Shown here: positions 8,678 to 18,501 of the stretch, piece after piece
How positions within the stretch are numbered: the stretch's first letter is position 1
Layout of the letters: every line of letters starts with the position of its first letter
NCBI RefSeq assembly: GCF_000219585.1
Contig: NC_015731.1
Coordinates: 2,356,001 to 2,420,000 of the forward strand
Direction: 5' to 3'
Length of the DNA stretch: 64,000 bases
DNA from: Nitrosomonas sp. Is79A3
GTDB taxonomy: Bacteria > Pseudomonadota > Gammaproteobacteria > Burkholderiales > Nitrosomonadaceae
Notes under the pieces: model-generated
What the model saw: the letters and a program-made list of their open reading frames with translations, nothing else
Databases searched by the model: none
What the model was told of the DNA's origin: nothing
Made by a program: the position numbers and the translations under genes

Positions 8678-9427
8678 CTATTTGGCACCGGATTTCTTCA
8701 ACAATTCAATAATTTCCCGATAGCGATAACGCTCAGCCAGCATCAGCGGAGTTACGCCATTGCTTGCTTTAAGATTGAGATTGGCATTTGCGGCGATCAG
8801 CGAATGAACCGCTCCCAGATGACCGTGTTGAACGGCCAGCATTAATGCTGTCGCGCCATTCTCCAATTGATAATTGACTTCGGCATTTGCTTTGACCAAG
8901 GTTTGAATAGTCTGCGGATGCCCTTCTTGCGCTGCCAGTAAAAGTGCTGTCATACCATCATTTCTTTTTGCATTGACATCGGCTTTAGCCGCCAACAATA
9001 AGGCAATGACTTTTCTTCTGTCTTTTTCAGCGGCCAAAATCAAAGCTGTATCATTTTCTTCCGAAACGGCATTCACATCAGCGCCAGCTGCGAGCAGAAC
9101 TTCGACAGCTTGTTCTCGACCATCGCGGGCAGTCTGCATCAGTGGCGTATAATTATTGTCTGCTCTTAAATTTTGATCTACTCCTGCTTGTAAAAAACGT
9201 TCAATAATCGCAGGATTTCCCTTTTTAACTGCAACCAGAAAAGCAGCATTCAATTCCTCTTGTCCGATCTGCTGAGCATCCAGTATCTTTTTTACCAATG
9301 AAAAGTTACCTTTTCCTGCAGCACTAATCAGCTCAGTATCAAGATTCACAGACCAGACATTGGTAGAAATAAAGATCAGTAAACCTGCGATCCATCCTGG
9401 CAATTTAATTATTAATAATCTTGTCAT
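8678..9427 (-). CDS. Exported ankyrin-repeat protein
   Basis: A 249-residue protein with an N-terminal hydrophobic signal segment (about residues 8-26, ending near NVWS) and then ankyrin repeats across nearly the whole mature part. Recurrent units include TPLMQTARDGREQAVEVLLAA, TALILAAEKDRRKVIALLLA, TALLLAAQEGHPQTIQTLVK and TALMLAVQHGHLGAVHSLIA. About six to seven repeats fit. It is presumably periplasmic or lipid-exposed and a binding scaffold; ligands are unknown. It is followed by the Sel1 lipoprotein gene, so two solenoid-repeat exported proteins sit together. Confidence 0.88.
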   Translation of the reverse strand: MTRLLIIKLPGWIAGLLIFISTNVWSVNLDTELISAAGKGNFSLVKKILDAQQIGQEELNAAFLVAVKKGNPAIIERFLQAGVDQNLRADNNYTPLMQTARDGREQAVEVLLAAGADVNAVSEENDTALILAAEKDRRKVIALLLAAKADVNAKRNDGMTALLLAAQEGHPQTIQTLVKANAEVNYQLENGATALMLAVQHGHLGAVHSLIAANANLNLKASNGVTPLMLAERYRYREIIELLKKSGAK

Positions 9428-9765
9428 ACAAAATTCCTTCCCATCAACATATCCGCACCGGAGATTCTAAAATCATCATTTTTACCATATTTTAAATCAA
9501 TCTTACTGCATTAATAGTCTCATCGATTAGAAACAGGATTATACAATGACGCCATTCTTTTAACCTGCGCATCATTCCAGCCGCCCCTGACTTCCGCATT
9601 CCATGACTATGAGCAGTGTGCTATTCTTGTACTATCAATACATTCATTAAATTTTATTCAAACTACTGAATGTAATTTATTTCAATCGAAATTATTAGAT
9701 CTGGCATCTTATGCCGGTCTATAGATTAAAGTTTATATCCTGAGAAAATTCAAAGCATTATTAAT
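9428..9765. other. 338-bp divergent intergenic region, no gene seen
   Basis: It separates the leftward ankyrin gene from the rightward ubiH gene and must contain both promoters. It is AT-rich. No ORF of credible length, RNA gene or strong hairpin was seen, and I could not assign a -10/-35 pair with confidence. Confidence 0.5.
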
Positions 9766-10938
9766 ATGACCACTGATCATTATGACATCGTTATCATTGG
9801 CGGTGGGCCGGTAGGCATGGCTCTGGCACTTGCGCTACTCGATACCGGCGTCTCAAGTTTGTTACTCGAAGCTCGTGGATTACCCGAAAAAGACGAGGAT
9901 CCCCGCCCGTTGGCATTATCACATGGAAGTCACCTGATATTACACCGCTTAGGGGTATGGAGCGAACTGACACAAAATACGCCAATTACTGCTATTCATA
10001 TTTCCAATCGCGGCAGTTTTGGTCAAACTGTTTTAACACCGGATGATGCTGGCGTTCCTGCATTAGGATTTGTAGTAAATTATCATGATCTTTTTTGCTC
10101 CATGCATAAGAAATTAACCGGAATAAAATCCGATTATATTGCTGGTGCTATAGTCACTCGACTCGATACCGATGCAAACTCGGGCTGTGTCGATTTTGAT
10201 TACCAGGGTCAGAAAAAAAAGGTTTCAGCTAAACTACTTGTTCTCGCCGATGGTGGCCAGTTGGCCAAGCAAATACCTGATATCACCTATCAAACTTATG
10301 ATTATCAGCAATGGGCCATTGTTGCAAATGTTCAAGCTGAAAAAAAGCAAACAGGTATAGCTTATGAACGCTTTACAATTGATGGACCGGTTGCATTGCT
10401 TCCAAACGGTGATGATTTCGCTTTAGTGTGGACTGTAAGCCCTGAAGCAATGAAAGAAATTACCGCGCTGAATGATGCGGATTTTCTGATTCGATTACAT
10501 CAGCATTTTGGTGATAGGCTCGGAAAATTCATCAATGCGGGAAAAAGATCGGCATTTCCATTGGCACTTAAATACGCAACACCGGCAACATCTCAAAGAG
10601 TTGCATTAATCGGTAATGCGGCGCAAACATTACATCCCGTCGCAGGACAAGGATTTAATCTGGGATTAAGAGACGCCTATGAATTAGCCTGCGAGCTTAT
10701 CGACACACAAAGCGCGGTACTGGAAATTGGTACCCCTGCAATGTTATCCAGGTACCGCCAAAGTAGAGACATTGATAGTAATGCCGGCAGGATATTTACA
10801 GATTCATTGATCAAGCTTTTCTCTAATGAGAATAAAATACTAAAACACGCTTGCGGAGCCGGGTTAAGTACCTTGAACTGTATCCCGCCACTCAAAAGAT
10901 TTGTTGCCCGCCGTATGATATTTGGAGCCAGAGGATAA
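9766..10938 (+). CDS. ubiH: UbiH/VisC-family FAD monooxygenase (ubiquinone biosynthesis)
   Basis: A 390-residue aromatic-ring hydroxylase of the UbiH/UbiF/VisC family. It shows the FAD-binding IIGGGPVGMALALALL (from residue 10) and the second flavin motif ALIGNAAQTLHPVAGQGFNLGLRD about residue 285. The role known for the family is a ring hydroxylation of the ubiquinone precursor at the membrane. The length and the NAAQTLHPVAGQG motif favour UbiH over generic phenol hydroxylases, but which ring position it hydroxylates cannot be told from sequence alone. It precedes dusB by 175 nt. The ribosome site upstream of the ATG is weak. Confidence 0.85.
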   Translation: MTTDHYDIVIIGGGPVGMALALALLDTGVSSLLLEARGLPEKDEDPRPLALSHGSHLILHRLGVWSELTQNTPITAIHISNRGSFGQTVLTPDDAGVPALGFVVNYHDLFCSMHKKLTGIKSDYIAGAIVTRLDTDANSGCVDFDYQGQKKKVSAKLLVLADGGQLAKQIPDITYQTYDYQQWAIVANVQAEKKQTGIAYERFTIDGPVALLPNGDDFALVWTVSPEAMKEITALNDADFLIRLHQHFGDRLGKFINAGKRSAFPLALKYATPATSQRVALIGNAAQTLHPVAGQGFNLGLRDAYELACELIDTQSAVLEIGTPAMLSRYRQSRDIDSNAGRIFTDSLIKLFSNENKILKHACGAGLSTLNCIPPLKRFVARRMIFGARG

Positions 10939-11113
10939 TTTCAAATCATGCTCCACTATCTGTCTGACAAAAGCTATAATTAGCAGAACAGAATGTGAAA
11001 ATCGTGTGATCACTCGCTCCGGTTCCCAGGGGCGCTTCTGAGTGTTTAGATAAATCACTACGCAGCAACAAACTTAAATTATCAATAACCACCAGCCCAT
11101 AGACACCGCTTAC

Positions 11114-12121
11114 ATGCAGATTGGCACACACATTTTAAAAAATAAACTGATTGTCGCTCCGATGGCGGGTGTTACCGATCGTCCATTCAGACAGTTATGC
11201 AAAATTATGGGTGCCGGTATGGCGGTCTCTGAAATGGTATCGAGTAATTCGTTACTATGGGGCTCCAAGAAAACGCAGCGGCGAGCAGATCATGAAGGCG
11301 AAGTTTCTCCCATCTCAGTTCAGATTGCCGGCGCTGATCCCAAAATGCTTGCTGCTGCAGCACGTTACAATGTTGATAATGGCGCCCAAATTATTGATAT
11401 TAACATGGGTTGCCCGGCAAAAAAAATATGCAATGTGATGGCCGGATCTGCATTATTACAAGATGAAAAATTAGTGGAAAGAATTATTGACGCTGTCGTA
11501 AAGGCTGTTGATATACCTGTCACACTAAAGATTCGCACCGGCTGGGACAAACAACATAAGAATGCATTAGCCATAGCACATATTGCTGAAAACTCGGGCA
11601 TTCAAGCGCTCGCCATTCATGGTCGTACAAGAGCTTGCGCATATACTGGCACAGCCGAATATGACACGATCGCAGCTGTTAAAGCCGCCACAAAAATTCC
11701 CATTATTGCAAACGGTGACATTACCACTCCCGAAAAAGCAAAATATATTCTTGCCTACACAAAAGCAGATGCAGTTATGATAGGTCGCGCAGCACAAGGC
11801 AGGCCATGGATCTTTCGTGAGATAAATCATTATCTTGCAACTGACCAACACTTGCAACCACCCGAAGTAGCTGAAATACATCGAGTTCTCATTGATCATC
11901 TGCATGATTTATATGATTTCTATGGGGAATACTCGGGTGTTCGCATTGCACGTAAACACATATCCTGGTACACCAAAGGACTCGTTGGCTCTGCTAGCTT
12001 TCGTCAGTCAATGAATCAATTACAAACCACTGAGCAGCAAATTGTAGAGACCAATAAATTTTTCTCAAAATTAGCTGAAGAAGGTCAAAGATTGAGCTAC
12101 ATCAAAGAGGGGAGCAGTTAG
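11114..12121 (+). CDS. dusB: tRNA-dihydrouridine synthase B
   Basis: A 335-residue FMN-dependent enzyme that reduces uridine to dihydrouridine in the D-loop of tRNA. Seen are the N-terminal FMN-barrel motif LIVAPMAGVTDRPFR, the catalytic-cysteine motif INMGCPAKKI (Cys100) and the flavin phosphate-binding VMIGRAAQGRPW. It lies 3 nt before fis; the dusB-fis pair is conserved across proteobacteria, which supports DusB over DusA or DusC. The 175-nt upstream gap contains TATAAT at 10975-10980, but I see no convincing -35 for it. Confidence 0.94.
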   Translation: MQIGTHILKNKLIVAPMAGVTDRPFRQLCKIMGAGMAVSEMVSSNSLLWGSKKTQRRADHEGEVSPISVQIAGADPKMLAAAARYNVDNGAQIIDINMGCPAKKICNVMAGSALLQDEKLVERIIDAVVKAVDIPVTLKIRTGWDKQHKNALAIAHIAENSGIQALAIHGRTRACAYTGTAEYDTIAAVKAATKIPIIANGDITTPEKAKYILAYTKADAVMIGRAAQGRPWIFREINHYLATDQHLQPPEVAEIHRVLIDHLHDLYDFYGEYSGVRIARKHISWYTKGLVGSASFRQSMNQLQTTEQQIVETNKFFSKLAEEGQRLSYIKEGSS

Positions 12122-12124
12122 TTT

Positions 12125-12367
12125 ATGAATGCAATCAAGGAAAATGAAATTGCATCTTGTATACGCAAGGCCATAGGGGGATATCTCAATGACCTGGACG
12201 GGGAGAAACCAGGGCATCTGTATAGTATGGTAATTCAGAGTGTTGAAAAACCTCTCATTGAAATTGCCATACAACATACCAAAGGCAATCAAACCCAAGC
12301 AGCGGAGTTACTTGGAATAAATCGAAATACGCTACGTCAAAAAATGAAACAGTTCCAAATTAAATGA
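12125..12367 (+). CDS. fis: Fis-family nucleoid protein
   Basis: An 80-residue Fis homologue, shorter at the N-terminus than the 98-residue E. coli protein, as is usual in betaproteobacteria. The C-terminal helix-turn-helix reads [24 protein letters not shown] (described here by its ends: KGNQTQ and LRQKMKQ, residues about 53-77). Fis bends DNA and regulates stable-RNA and growth-phase genes in E. coli. It starts 3 nt after dusB and overlaps purH by 4 nt (ATGA), so it is translationally coupled to both. Confidence 0.93.
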   Translation: MNAIKENEIASCIRKAIGGYLNDLDGEKPGHLYSMVIQSVEKPLIEIAIQHTKGNQTQAAELLGINRNTLRQKMKQFQIK

Positions 12368-13923
12368 CCATTAAACATGCACTCATCAGTGTCTCAGACA
12401 AAACCGGAATTATCGATTTAGCAAAAAAACTGACTCAGTACGATATCACTATCCTGTCAACAGGCGGTACTGCTAAATTATTGTTTGAAGCTGGAATAAG
12501 CGTTATTGAAGTCAGTGACTACACAGGCTTCCCGGAAATGCTCGATGGCCGGGTCAAAACACTGCACTCCAAAATTCATGCCGGTATACTCGCACGTGAT
12601 GATTTATTAGATCACCAGGAAGCGCTTGATAAAGCATCAATTCCAAATATAGAACTAGTCATCGTCAATTTGTATCCATTCAGACAAACGATCGCAAAAC
12701 AAAATTGTAGTCTGGACGACGCTATTGAAAATATTGATATTGGTGGCCCAACCATGGTACGTGCAGCCGCCAAGAATTACCAGAAAGTAACTGTTGTCAC
12801 AGATCCTCAAGATTATTCATTGCTTTGTGAAGAACTGGCAGCGAATCGTGGATCTATTAGTTCGTCTACCCGTTTTATGTGGGCAAAAAAAGCTTTTACG
12901 CATACAGCTTCTTATGACAGCGCCATCAGTAACTATTTAACTGCATTAGATACCGACTATCATCAAAAAGATTTTCCAGATTCCCTCAATCTGAATTTCA
13001 ATATTGCACAGCACTTACGTTATGGAGAAAATCCGCATCAGAAAGCTGCTTTCTATCGCGATGAAACCATAACCCCAGGCAGTTTAGCAAATTATCAGCA
13101 GTTGCAAGGAAAAGAATTATCCTACAACAACATCGCTGATACCGATGCAGCCTGGGAATGTGTCAAAACTTTTGACAGCCCGGCCTGTGTGATTGTTAAA
13201 CATGCTAATCCTTGCGGCATAGCCATTGCGGAAACAACCCTGCATGCCTACCAACTTGCATTCGCAACCGATCCAACTTCTGCTTTTGGCGGTATCATTG
13301 CATTTAACCGAACCATAGGCACAGAAACTGTTGAGGCTGTTTTAAAACAATTCGTTGAAGTCATTATTGCGCCGGAAATTACGCAGGAAGCCCAACAGCT
13401 TTTATTGCAAAAAAATAACATCCGTGTATTGATTCTGCCATTACAAATTGGGCATCATCGCTATGATTTAAAAAGAATCGGCGGTGGCATTCTTGTACAA
13501 ACACCTGACACGCTGAATATTACAGTTGCAGATCTTAAAATAGTCACCAAAATAATACCCACGCCGCAACAATTAGAAGACTTACTTTTTGCATGGCGCG
13601 TTGCAAAATTTGTTAAATCCAACGCCATCGTATTTTGCAGCAATGGTCAAACCGCCGGTATCGGCGCTGGTCAAATGAGCCGTGTTGATAGTGCACGCAT
13701 CGCTTCTATAAAAGCGCAGCAAGCAGGCCTCACACTTGCTGGATCTGTGGTTGCATCGGATGCATTTTTCCCCTTCCGGGATGGTTTAGATGTCGTGGTG
13801 CAAGCTGGTGCAACAGCAATAATTCAGCCCGGCGGCAGTATCCGTGACAACGAAGTTATTGCTGCTGCTGATGAACAGGGTGTTTCAATGGTGTTCACCG
13901 GAATTCGTCATTTTAGACATTAG
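12364..13923 (+). CDS. purH: Bifunctional AICAR transformylase / IMP cyclohydrolase
   Basis: A 519-residue enzyme for the last two steps of de novo IMP synthesis. The N-terminal MGS-like domain (about 1-145) starts [12 protein letters not shown] and shows [10 protein letters not shown] and [13 protein letters not shown]; this is the cyclohydrolase half. The transformylase half shows LRYGENPHQ and IVKHANPCG. Length is typical. Its ATG overlaps the fis stop codon (ATGA), and purD follows after 16 nt, so the genes form one operon with dusB and fis. Confidence 0.96.
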   Translation: MTIKHALISVSDKTGIIDLAKKLTQYDITILSTGGTAKLLFEAGISVIEVSDYTGFPEMLDGRVKTLHSKIHAGILARDDLLDHQEALDKASIPNIELVIVNLYPFRQTIAKQNCSLDDAIENIDIGGPTMVRAAAKNYQKVTVVTDPQDYSLLCEELAANRGSISSSTRFMWAKKAFTHTASYDSAISNYLTALDTDYHQKDFPDSLNLNFNIAQHLRYGENPHQKAAFYRDETITPGSLANYQQLQGKELSYNNIADTDAAWECVKTFDSPACVIVKHANPCGIAIAETTLHAYQLAFATDPTSAFGGIIAFNRTIGTETVEAVLKQFVEVIIAPEITQEAQQLLLQKNNIRVLILPLQIGHHRYDLKRIGGGILVQTPDTLNITVADLKIVTKIIPTPQQLEDLLFAWRVAKFVKSNAIVFCSNGQTAGIGAGQMSRVDSARIASIKAQQAGLTLAGSVVASDAFFPFRDGLDVVVQAGATAIIQPGGSIRDNEVIAAADEQGVSMVFTGIRHFRH

Positions 13924-13939
13924 AGAATCACACAATATC

Positions 13940-15247
13940 ATGAAGTTACTGGTTATTGGGGGTGGTGGCAGAGAGCATGCATTGGCATGGAAACTGAGTC
14001 TATCACCTCGGGTACATAAAGTATTCGTGGCACCAGGTAATGCGGGCACTGCATTAGAATGTGGACTTGAGAATATCGCAATCTCATCTATTCCTGAATT
14101 AATCGAATTTGCAAAGCACGAACAAATTGCAATAACTGTAGTAGGCCCAGAAACCTCACTGGCCGCAGGTATCGTAGATGCATTCCAGGCTGCTGGTTTG
14201 AAAATATTCGGTCCACTCCAGCAAGCAGCTCAACTCGAGACTTCAAAGATCTTCGCCAAGGAATTCATGCAACGGCACCATATCCCGACAGCCGCTTATG
14301 CAAGATTTCAAGATCCCGTCCTGGCACATGAGTATATCAACCAAAAATCTGCCCCTCTGGTAATTAAAGCCGATGGGCTTGCAGCGGGAAAAGGTGTTGT
14401 AGTTGCTCAAACCAATGAACAAGCGCATTCTGCCGTCAACGACATACTAGTAGAAAAGAATTTTGGCAGCGCGGGCTATGAAATTATTATTGAGGAATTC
14501 CTGCACGGCACAGAGGTCAGTTTTATTGTCATGACCGATGGTCGCCATATTCTGCCTTTGGCTACTAGTCAGGATCATAAACGCCTATATGATGGAGATT
14601 TGGGTCCCAATACCGGTGGAATGGGCGCGTATTCGCCAACACCTTTTATATCACCCAGCCTTCATGCGCAAATCATGCGCAATATTATCTATCCGGTAAT
14701 CAATGGACTAAAAGAAGAAGGCATCCACTATAGCGGTTTTCTGTATGCCGGATTAATGATCACTGCGGAAGATCAAGCAAAGGTATTGGAATTTAATTGC
14801 CGGCTGGGAGATCCAGAAACTCAACCCATCATGCTGCGCCTAAAGAGTGACCTGCTGACGTTAATAGAACATGCTGTCAATGGAACACTGGATAAAGTTG
14901 ATACCGAATGGGATCGCCGTGCCGCACTGGGTGTTGTAATGGCAGCGCATGGTTATCCGGAGAATCCGAGAAAGAATGACGTGATCCAAGGCTTACAGAA
15001 TCTAATCATCGATCAGGAAAACACCGATAATTTTCATATTTTTCATGCCGGAACATATCTAGGAGGAAAAGATGAAAAGGAAATTATTACGGCTGGCGGG
15101 CGTGTTTTATGCGTAACAGCATTAGGTGAGAACATTAAAATTGCTCAGCAGAATGCCTATAAACTCATTGAAAAAATTCACTTTGATGACTATCAAGTCC
15201 GTCACGATATTGGATATCAAGGCATAAACTATCAGCGCAAAAAATAG
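13940..15247 (+). CDS. purD: Phosphoribosylamine-glycine ligase (GARS)
   Basis: A 435-residue ATP-grasp enzyme that joins glycine to phosphoribosylamine, the second step of purine synthesis. I set the start at 13940, where the protein begins MKLLVIGGGGREHALAWKL as in the family; the longer open frame back to 13844 lies inside purH. Visible motifs are VGPETSLAAGIVDAF, IKADGLAAGKGVVVA (ATP-grasp loop) and EFNCRLGDPETQ (metal-binding). It ends 23 nt before the convergent flgL stop. Confidence 0.95.
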   Translation: MKLLVIGGGGREHALAWKLSLSPRVHKVFVAPGNAGTALECGLENIAISSIPELIEFAKHEQIAITVVGPETSLAAGIVDAFQAAGLKIFGPLQQAAQLETSKIFAKEFMQRHHIPTAAYARFQDPVLAHEYINQKSAPLVIKADGLAAGKGVVVAQTNEQAHSAVNDILVEKNFGSAGYEIIIEEFLHGTEVSFIVMTDGRHILPLATSQDHKRLYDGDLGPNTGGMGAYSPTPFISPSLHAQIMRNIIYPVINGLKEEGIHYSGFLYAGLMITAEDQAKVLEFNCRLGDPETQPIMLRLKSDLLTLIEHAVNGTLDKVDTEWDRRAALGVVMAAHGYPENPRKNDVIQGLQNLIIDQENTDNFHIFHAGTYLGGKDEKEIITAGGRVLCVTALGENIKIAQQNAYKLIEKIHFDDYQVRHDIGYQGINYQRKK

Positions 15248-15270
15248 CATAAAAAAGTAACCGAATATTT

Positions 15271-16479
15271 CTAGATATAATTAAACAAGGATAACCCAGA
15301 AATTTTAATATAGGACTGCTGTGCGGCTTGAAGATACAGTTGTTGCCTTTGAAAATCTGATGTTGCTTTCGCAAAATCAACATCTTGTAATTGTGAGAGT
15401 AATTGCTCAAATTGAATGCTTTGATCACCGCCAACACTTTCCAAAGTATCGATTTCATTCATCCGGGCTCCAATAGATGATTGTTTTGTAAGTACATGCT
15501 CCAAACTATTGTTAATGTTTTGTAGTGCTGTACTTAAACTATTCGCAAGTCGAGTGCCCCCAGGCTGACCACTGGATGGTGTTTCCAGTGCTGTAATCAG
15601 ATCGCCCACGGTTTTAAAAATACTCTGATTACTACTTGGAGAAACTGTAAATTTATCTCCATTCGCCGGATTACCTTTAATACTTAGTTGTATTCCATCA
15701 AAACTGATTGTGCTATTACCGACATAAGGGTTGGCTGATGAAACGGGTAATCCTGTCGTTGTATTGACAATATCATAGGTTGTCACTCCGGCAGCAACTG
15801 TGAAATTTATATCATAATTAGCCCCGGTTAGGCTCGCCGGAGTAATTACTGATCCACCATCAATAACGCCAGTACCTAGGTTTAGGGAGTTGGCTGCTGT
15901 GGTGAAAACACTGTTACCACTCTTTATCCGTTCGAAAATATCTGTTCCTGAATCATTGATAGCAAGCTGACGTGCAGGTCCTACTTGATTCAATCTTTGA
16001 CCTTGGTCTCCCGAATATTGCACATTTAACCCAGTCTGCACAAAAGGTTTTGTACTTGCTTGATACCCTGAAAATAAAAATTGCCCATTTTCATCGGTAG
16101 TGTTGGCTAAACCAACTAATGAATCCAATTTACTGCGCAATTCCGTCGCAAGAATCTTTCTATCCGCATCCGTAAGCGTCGAATTTCCAGCATAGACTGC
16201 TGAACCATGCACATCTTGAAGCAGCGACGTGACTTGCTTTAATACATTCTCCTCCAACCCCAATGATGAACTTGCGCTGGCGCGATTCACTGAGTACTGC
16301 TTATTCAGCGATTCTGATTGTGTAACATTCAATGCTTGCGCTGCGGCAATTGGATCATCCGAAGGTGCTAGGATGCGTCTACCGGTAGAAAGCTGCTGTT
16401 GCGTTTTAACTAATGCATCCTGCTGTTGAAGCATCAAATTAGTTCCGGTTTCATAAATTGTATTTGTGCTGACGCGCAT
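15271..16479 (-). CDS. flgL: Flagellar hook-filament junction protein FlgL (HAP3)
   Basis: A 402-residue junction protein that links FlgK to flagellin. The N-terminal flagellin-like helix (MRVSTNTIYETGTNLMLQ, then TGRRILAPSDDPIAA) and the C-terminal helix (LQDVDFAKATSDFQRQQ) are the paired ends typical of FlgL, with a variable centre that holds a DUF-like beta domain (GANYDINFTVA). It lies 23 nt after flgK. Its stop is 23 nt from the convergent purD stop, with no clear hairpin in between. Confidence 0.94.
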   Translation of the reverse strand: MRVSTNTIYETGTNLMLQQQDALVKTQQQLSTGRRILAPSDDPIAAAQALNVTQSESLNKQYSVNRASASSSLGLEENVLKQVTSLLQDVHGSAVYAGNSTLTDADRKILATELRSKLDSLVGLANTTDENGQFLFSGYQASTKPFVQTGLNVQYSGDQGQRLNQVGPARQLAINDSGTDIFERIKSGNSVFTTAANSLNLGTGVIDGGSVITPASLTGANYDINFTVAAGVTTYDIVNTTTGLPVSSANPYVGNSTISFDGIQLSIKGNPANGDKFTVSPSSNQSIFKTVGDLITALETPSSGQPGGTRLANSLSTALQNINNSLEHVLTKQSSIGARMNEIDTLESVGGDQSIQFEQLLSQLQDVDFAKATSDFQRQQLYLQAAQQSYIKISGLSLFNYI

Positions 16480-16502
16480 AATATTGCCTCTAGCTTAGAT
16501 AT

Positions 16503-18419
16503 TTAACCAATACGAAGAATTGAATCAAACAGCGTATTGCTGATTTCAATGACCTTACTTGAAGCCTGATACGCTTGCTGGAAGCGCATTAAATTAGCGG
16601 CTTCTTCATCCAGATTAACACCCGATACCGACTGCATGGTATTTTCAGTTTGTTTCAGTAAAGTAGCTTGTGCTTTACTGGTTACTTCCAGCTCCCGTGT
16701 TTTATTACCAATCTGGCTAACAAGCTGCCCGTAGGCAGACTGATAGGACGCTGTGCCATTTTCTATGGTATTTTTGGTCTGCAGAACACCCAGCAGCAAT
16801 GCATTCCGATTATCAGCGGAACCATTAAGGTTGGGTGCAATTGTAAAGATATCACCTGCAGCTGGGCTACCACTAATTTGAAAGGTATAGCCATTAAAAC
16901 TAATATCAGTCCCTGCGATATAGGCTTGGTTAGCGGCCGGCAAACCGGTACCAATTCCAACCACATCATACTGGCCATCGTACGGTGTATGAAAAGTTAT
17001 CGTTAACGGTTGCTGAAGATTGGAATCTAGCGGCAATGGATTGACAGTTCCCGCACTGATTTTTCCTGTACCGGTATTCGTTATTGCTGCATTGGTACGA
17101 TTAGGTCCAGCTGCAGCAATTTTGGTTGTGTCGGAAATATTTACTGCAATATCCTTTGCACCATTGATGGTTGGCTGAATCCGGAATCTTTCATTGGCCA
17201 GAATAGTTGCTGCTGTCACAGATACACCGTCAAGCGTTAATGGCAAGGCACCTGATGGAGCAACAGTGGTACTCACCGAGGTATTATCAGATGATCTTGT
17301 TAGCGTATAATTTGTTCCATCGTAAGAAAACTGATAATCACTTGTTGTTAATACACTGTAATCGCTTATGCCTGCAGTAATATTAGATGCCGGATTATTG
17401 TTTAGTGCTGAAATTACTTTGGGCGGAGGCAGATTAAAGAAATCACCTCCCATATCGCCATTAAGATCCATACCTAACTGATGTTGCGCATTGAAGGTCT
17501 GAGCTAACGTAATAGCAATTCTTCCTAATGCATTTTGTGCACTATCCAATGTGACACTGCGAAATGACAAAATACCGTTTAAGGTGCCTCCTGTAATCTG
17601 ATCCTCGGGAAGCTGAACAGTATTATTTCCTGTAATTAAAGCGATTGTTAAATTATCTGGATTATCCGGTGATACGATCGCTTTAAATGAGAGTGTTTGG
17701 GCGCCAACTACCAGTGCCTGCCCGTTACCCACATACACATTGACACTACCATCACTTTGCCGCACTGTATCGGCATTCACTATTTTATTTAATTGACTAA
17801 TCAATTCATCACGTTGATCTTGCATATCATTGGCAGGCTGTCCGCCGGCAGCGCCTTCCGCCAATAAGATCTGATGATTGATATCGGCTATTTGCTTCGC
17901 TAAAGAATTTACATCATCTACAGTGCTGGTTATCTGAGTATTGATGTCTTCTCTGATTTGTGACATACGCTGATCCATACTTTGGAAACGTGCCACAAGC
18001 GCTTCGCCATTACTTATCATAGCTTGGCGTGATGGAATTACAGATGGATTTGTTGCCACATCTTGTATCGCACTAAAAAAATTCTGGAGTGCGGGAGAAA
18101 GCCCGGAAGTTGAATCTCCTAGCATATTATCTAACTGTTTTATTTGTCCAAAATAACTGTCCAGCGCTTGGCTTTGGGTCTGAATCTGTAATGACTGACT
18201 CACGACAAATTGATTGTATATGCGCTGCACTGTCGTTGAATGAACACCACGCCCAACAAATCCCGCCCCAGAGGATTGCGGTATATTGGTACTCAGCACA
18301 ACCTGTTGGCGCTTATAACCAGGCGTATCAGCGTTGCTGATATTATGGCTGGTCGTTAACAACTGGTTTTGCGCAGTTAATAGACCGGTAATACCAATGT
18401 CAAGAATGCCATTTCCCAT
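16503..18419 (-). CDS. flgK: Flagellar hook-associated protein FlgK (HAP1)
   Basis: A 638-residue hook-associated protein. The N-terminus has the axial-protein motif LTTSHNISNADTPGYKRQ and the C-terminus has the long helix ending QQAYQASSKVIEISNTLFDSIL. Family length is around 550-680. It begins the flgKL pair and is separated from flgJ by 82 nt, where a possible sigma-28 promoter lies. FlgK is exported by the flagellar type III apparatus and caps the hook before FlgL. Confidence 0.95.
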   Translation of the reverse strand: MGNGILDIGITGLLTAQNQLLTTSHNISNADTPGYKRQQVVLSTNIPQSSGAGFVGRGVHSTTVQRIYNQFVVSQSLQIQTQSQALDSYFGQIKQLDNMLGDSTSGLSPALQNFFSAIQDVATNPSVIPSRQAMISNGEALVARFQSMDQRMSQIREDINTQITSTVDDVNSLAKQIADINHQILLAEGAAGGQPANDMQDQRDELISQLNKIVNADTVRQSDGSVNVYVGNGQALVVGAQTLSFKAIVSPDNPDNLTIALITGNNTVQLPEDQITGGTLNGILSFRSVTLDSAQNALGRIAITLAQTFNAQHQLGMDLNGDMGGDFFNLPPPKVISALNNNPASNITAGISDYSVLTTSDYQFSYDGTNYTLTRSSDNTSVSTTVAPSGALPLTLDGVSVTAATILANERFRIQPTINGAKDIAVNISDTTKIAAAGPNRTNAAITNTGTGKISAGTVNPLPLDSNLQQPLTITFHTPYDGQYDVVGIGTGLPAANQAYIAGTDISFNGYTFQISGSPAAGDIFTIAPNLNGSADNRNALLLGVLQTKNTIENGTASYQSAYGQLVSQIGNKTRELEVTSKAQATLLKQTENTMQSVSGVNLDEEAANLMRFQQAYQASSKVIEISNTLFDSILRIG

Positions 18420-18462
18420 AATTTATTTCCGCTTCTTAATCTCTAATAAACATTAGATAGTT

Positions 18463-18489
18463 GTATCGGTAAAATGAAAAAAGAATTAA
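18463..18489 (-). promoter_or_regulatory. Candidate sigma-28 (FliA) promoter upstream of flgK
   Basis: On the minus strand, a -35-like TTAATTCT (18482-18489) and a -10-like ACCGATAC (18463-18470) are separated by exactly 11 nt. Compared with the FliA consensus TAAAGTTT-N11-GCCGATAA this is about 5 of 8 and 6 of 8. flgKL are late, FliA-dependent genes in several proteobacteria, which makes the location sensible. The match is imperfect. Confidence 0.35.
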
Positions 18490-18501
18490 AAAACTTTTTC
18501 A

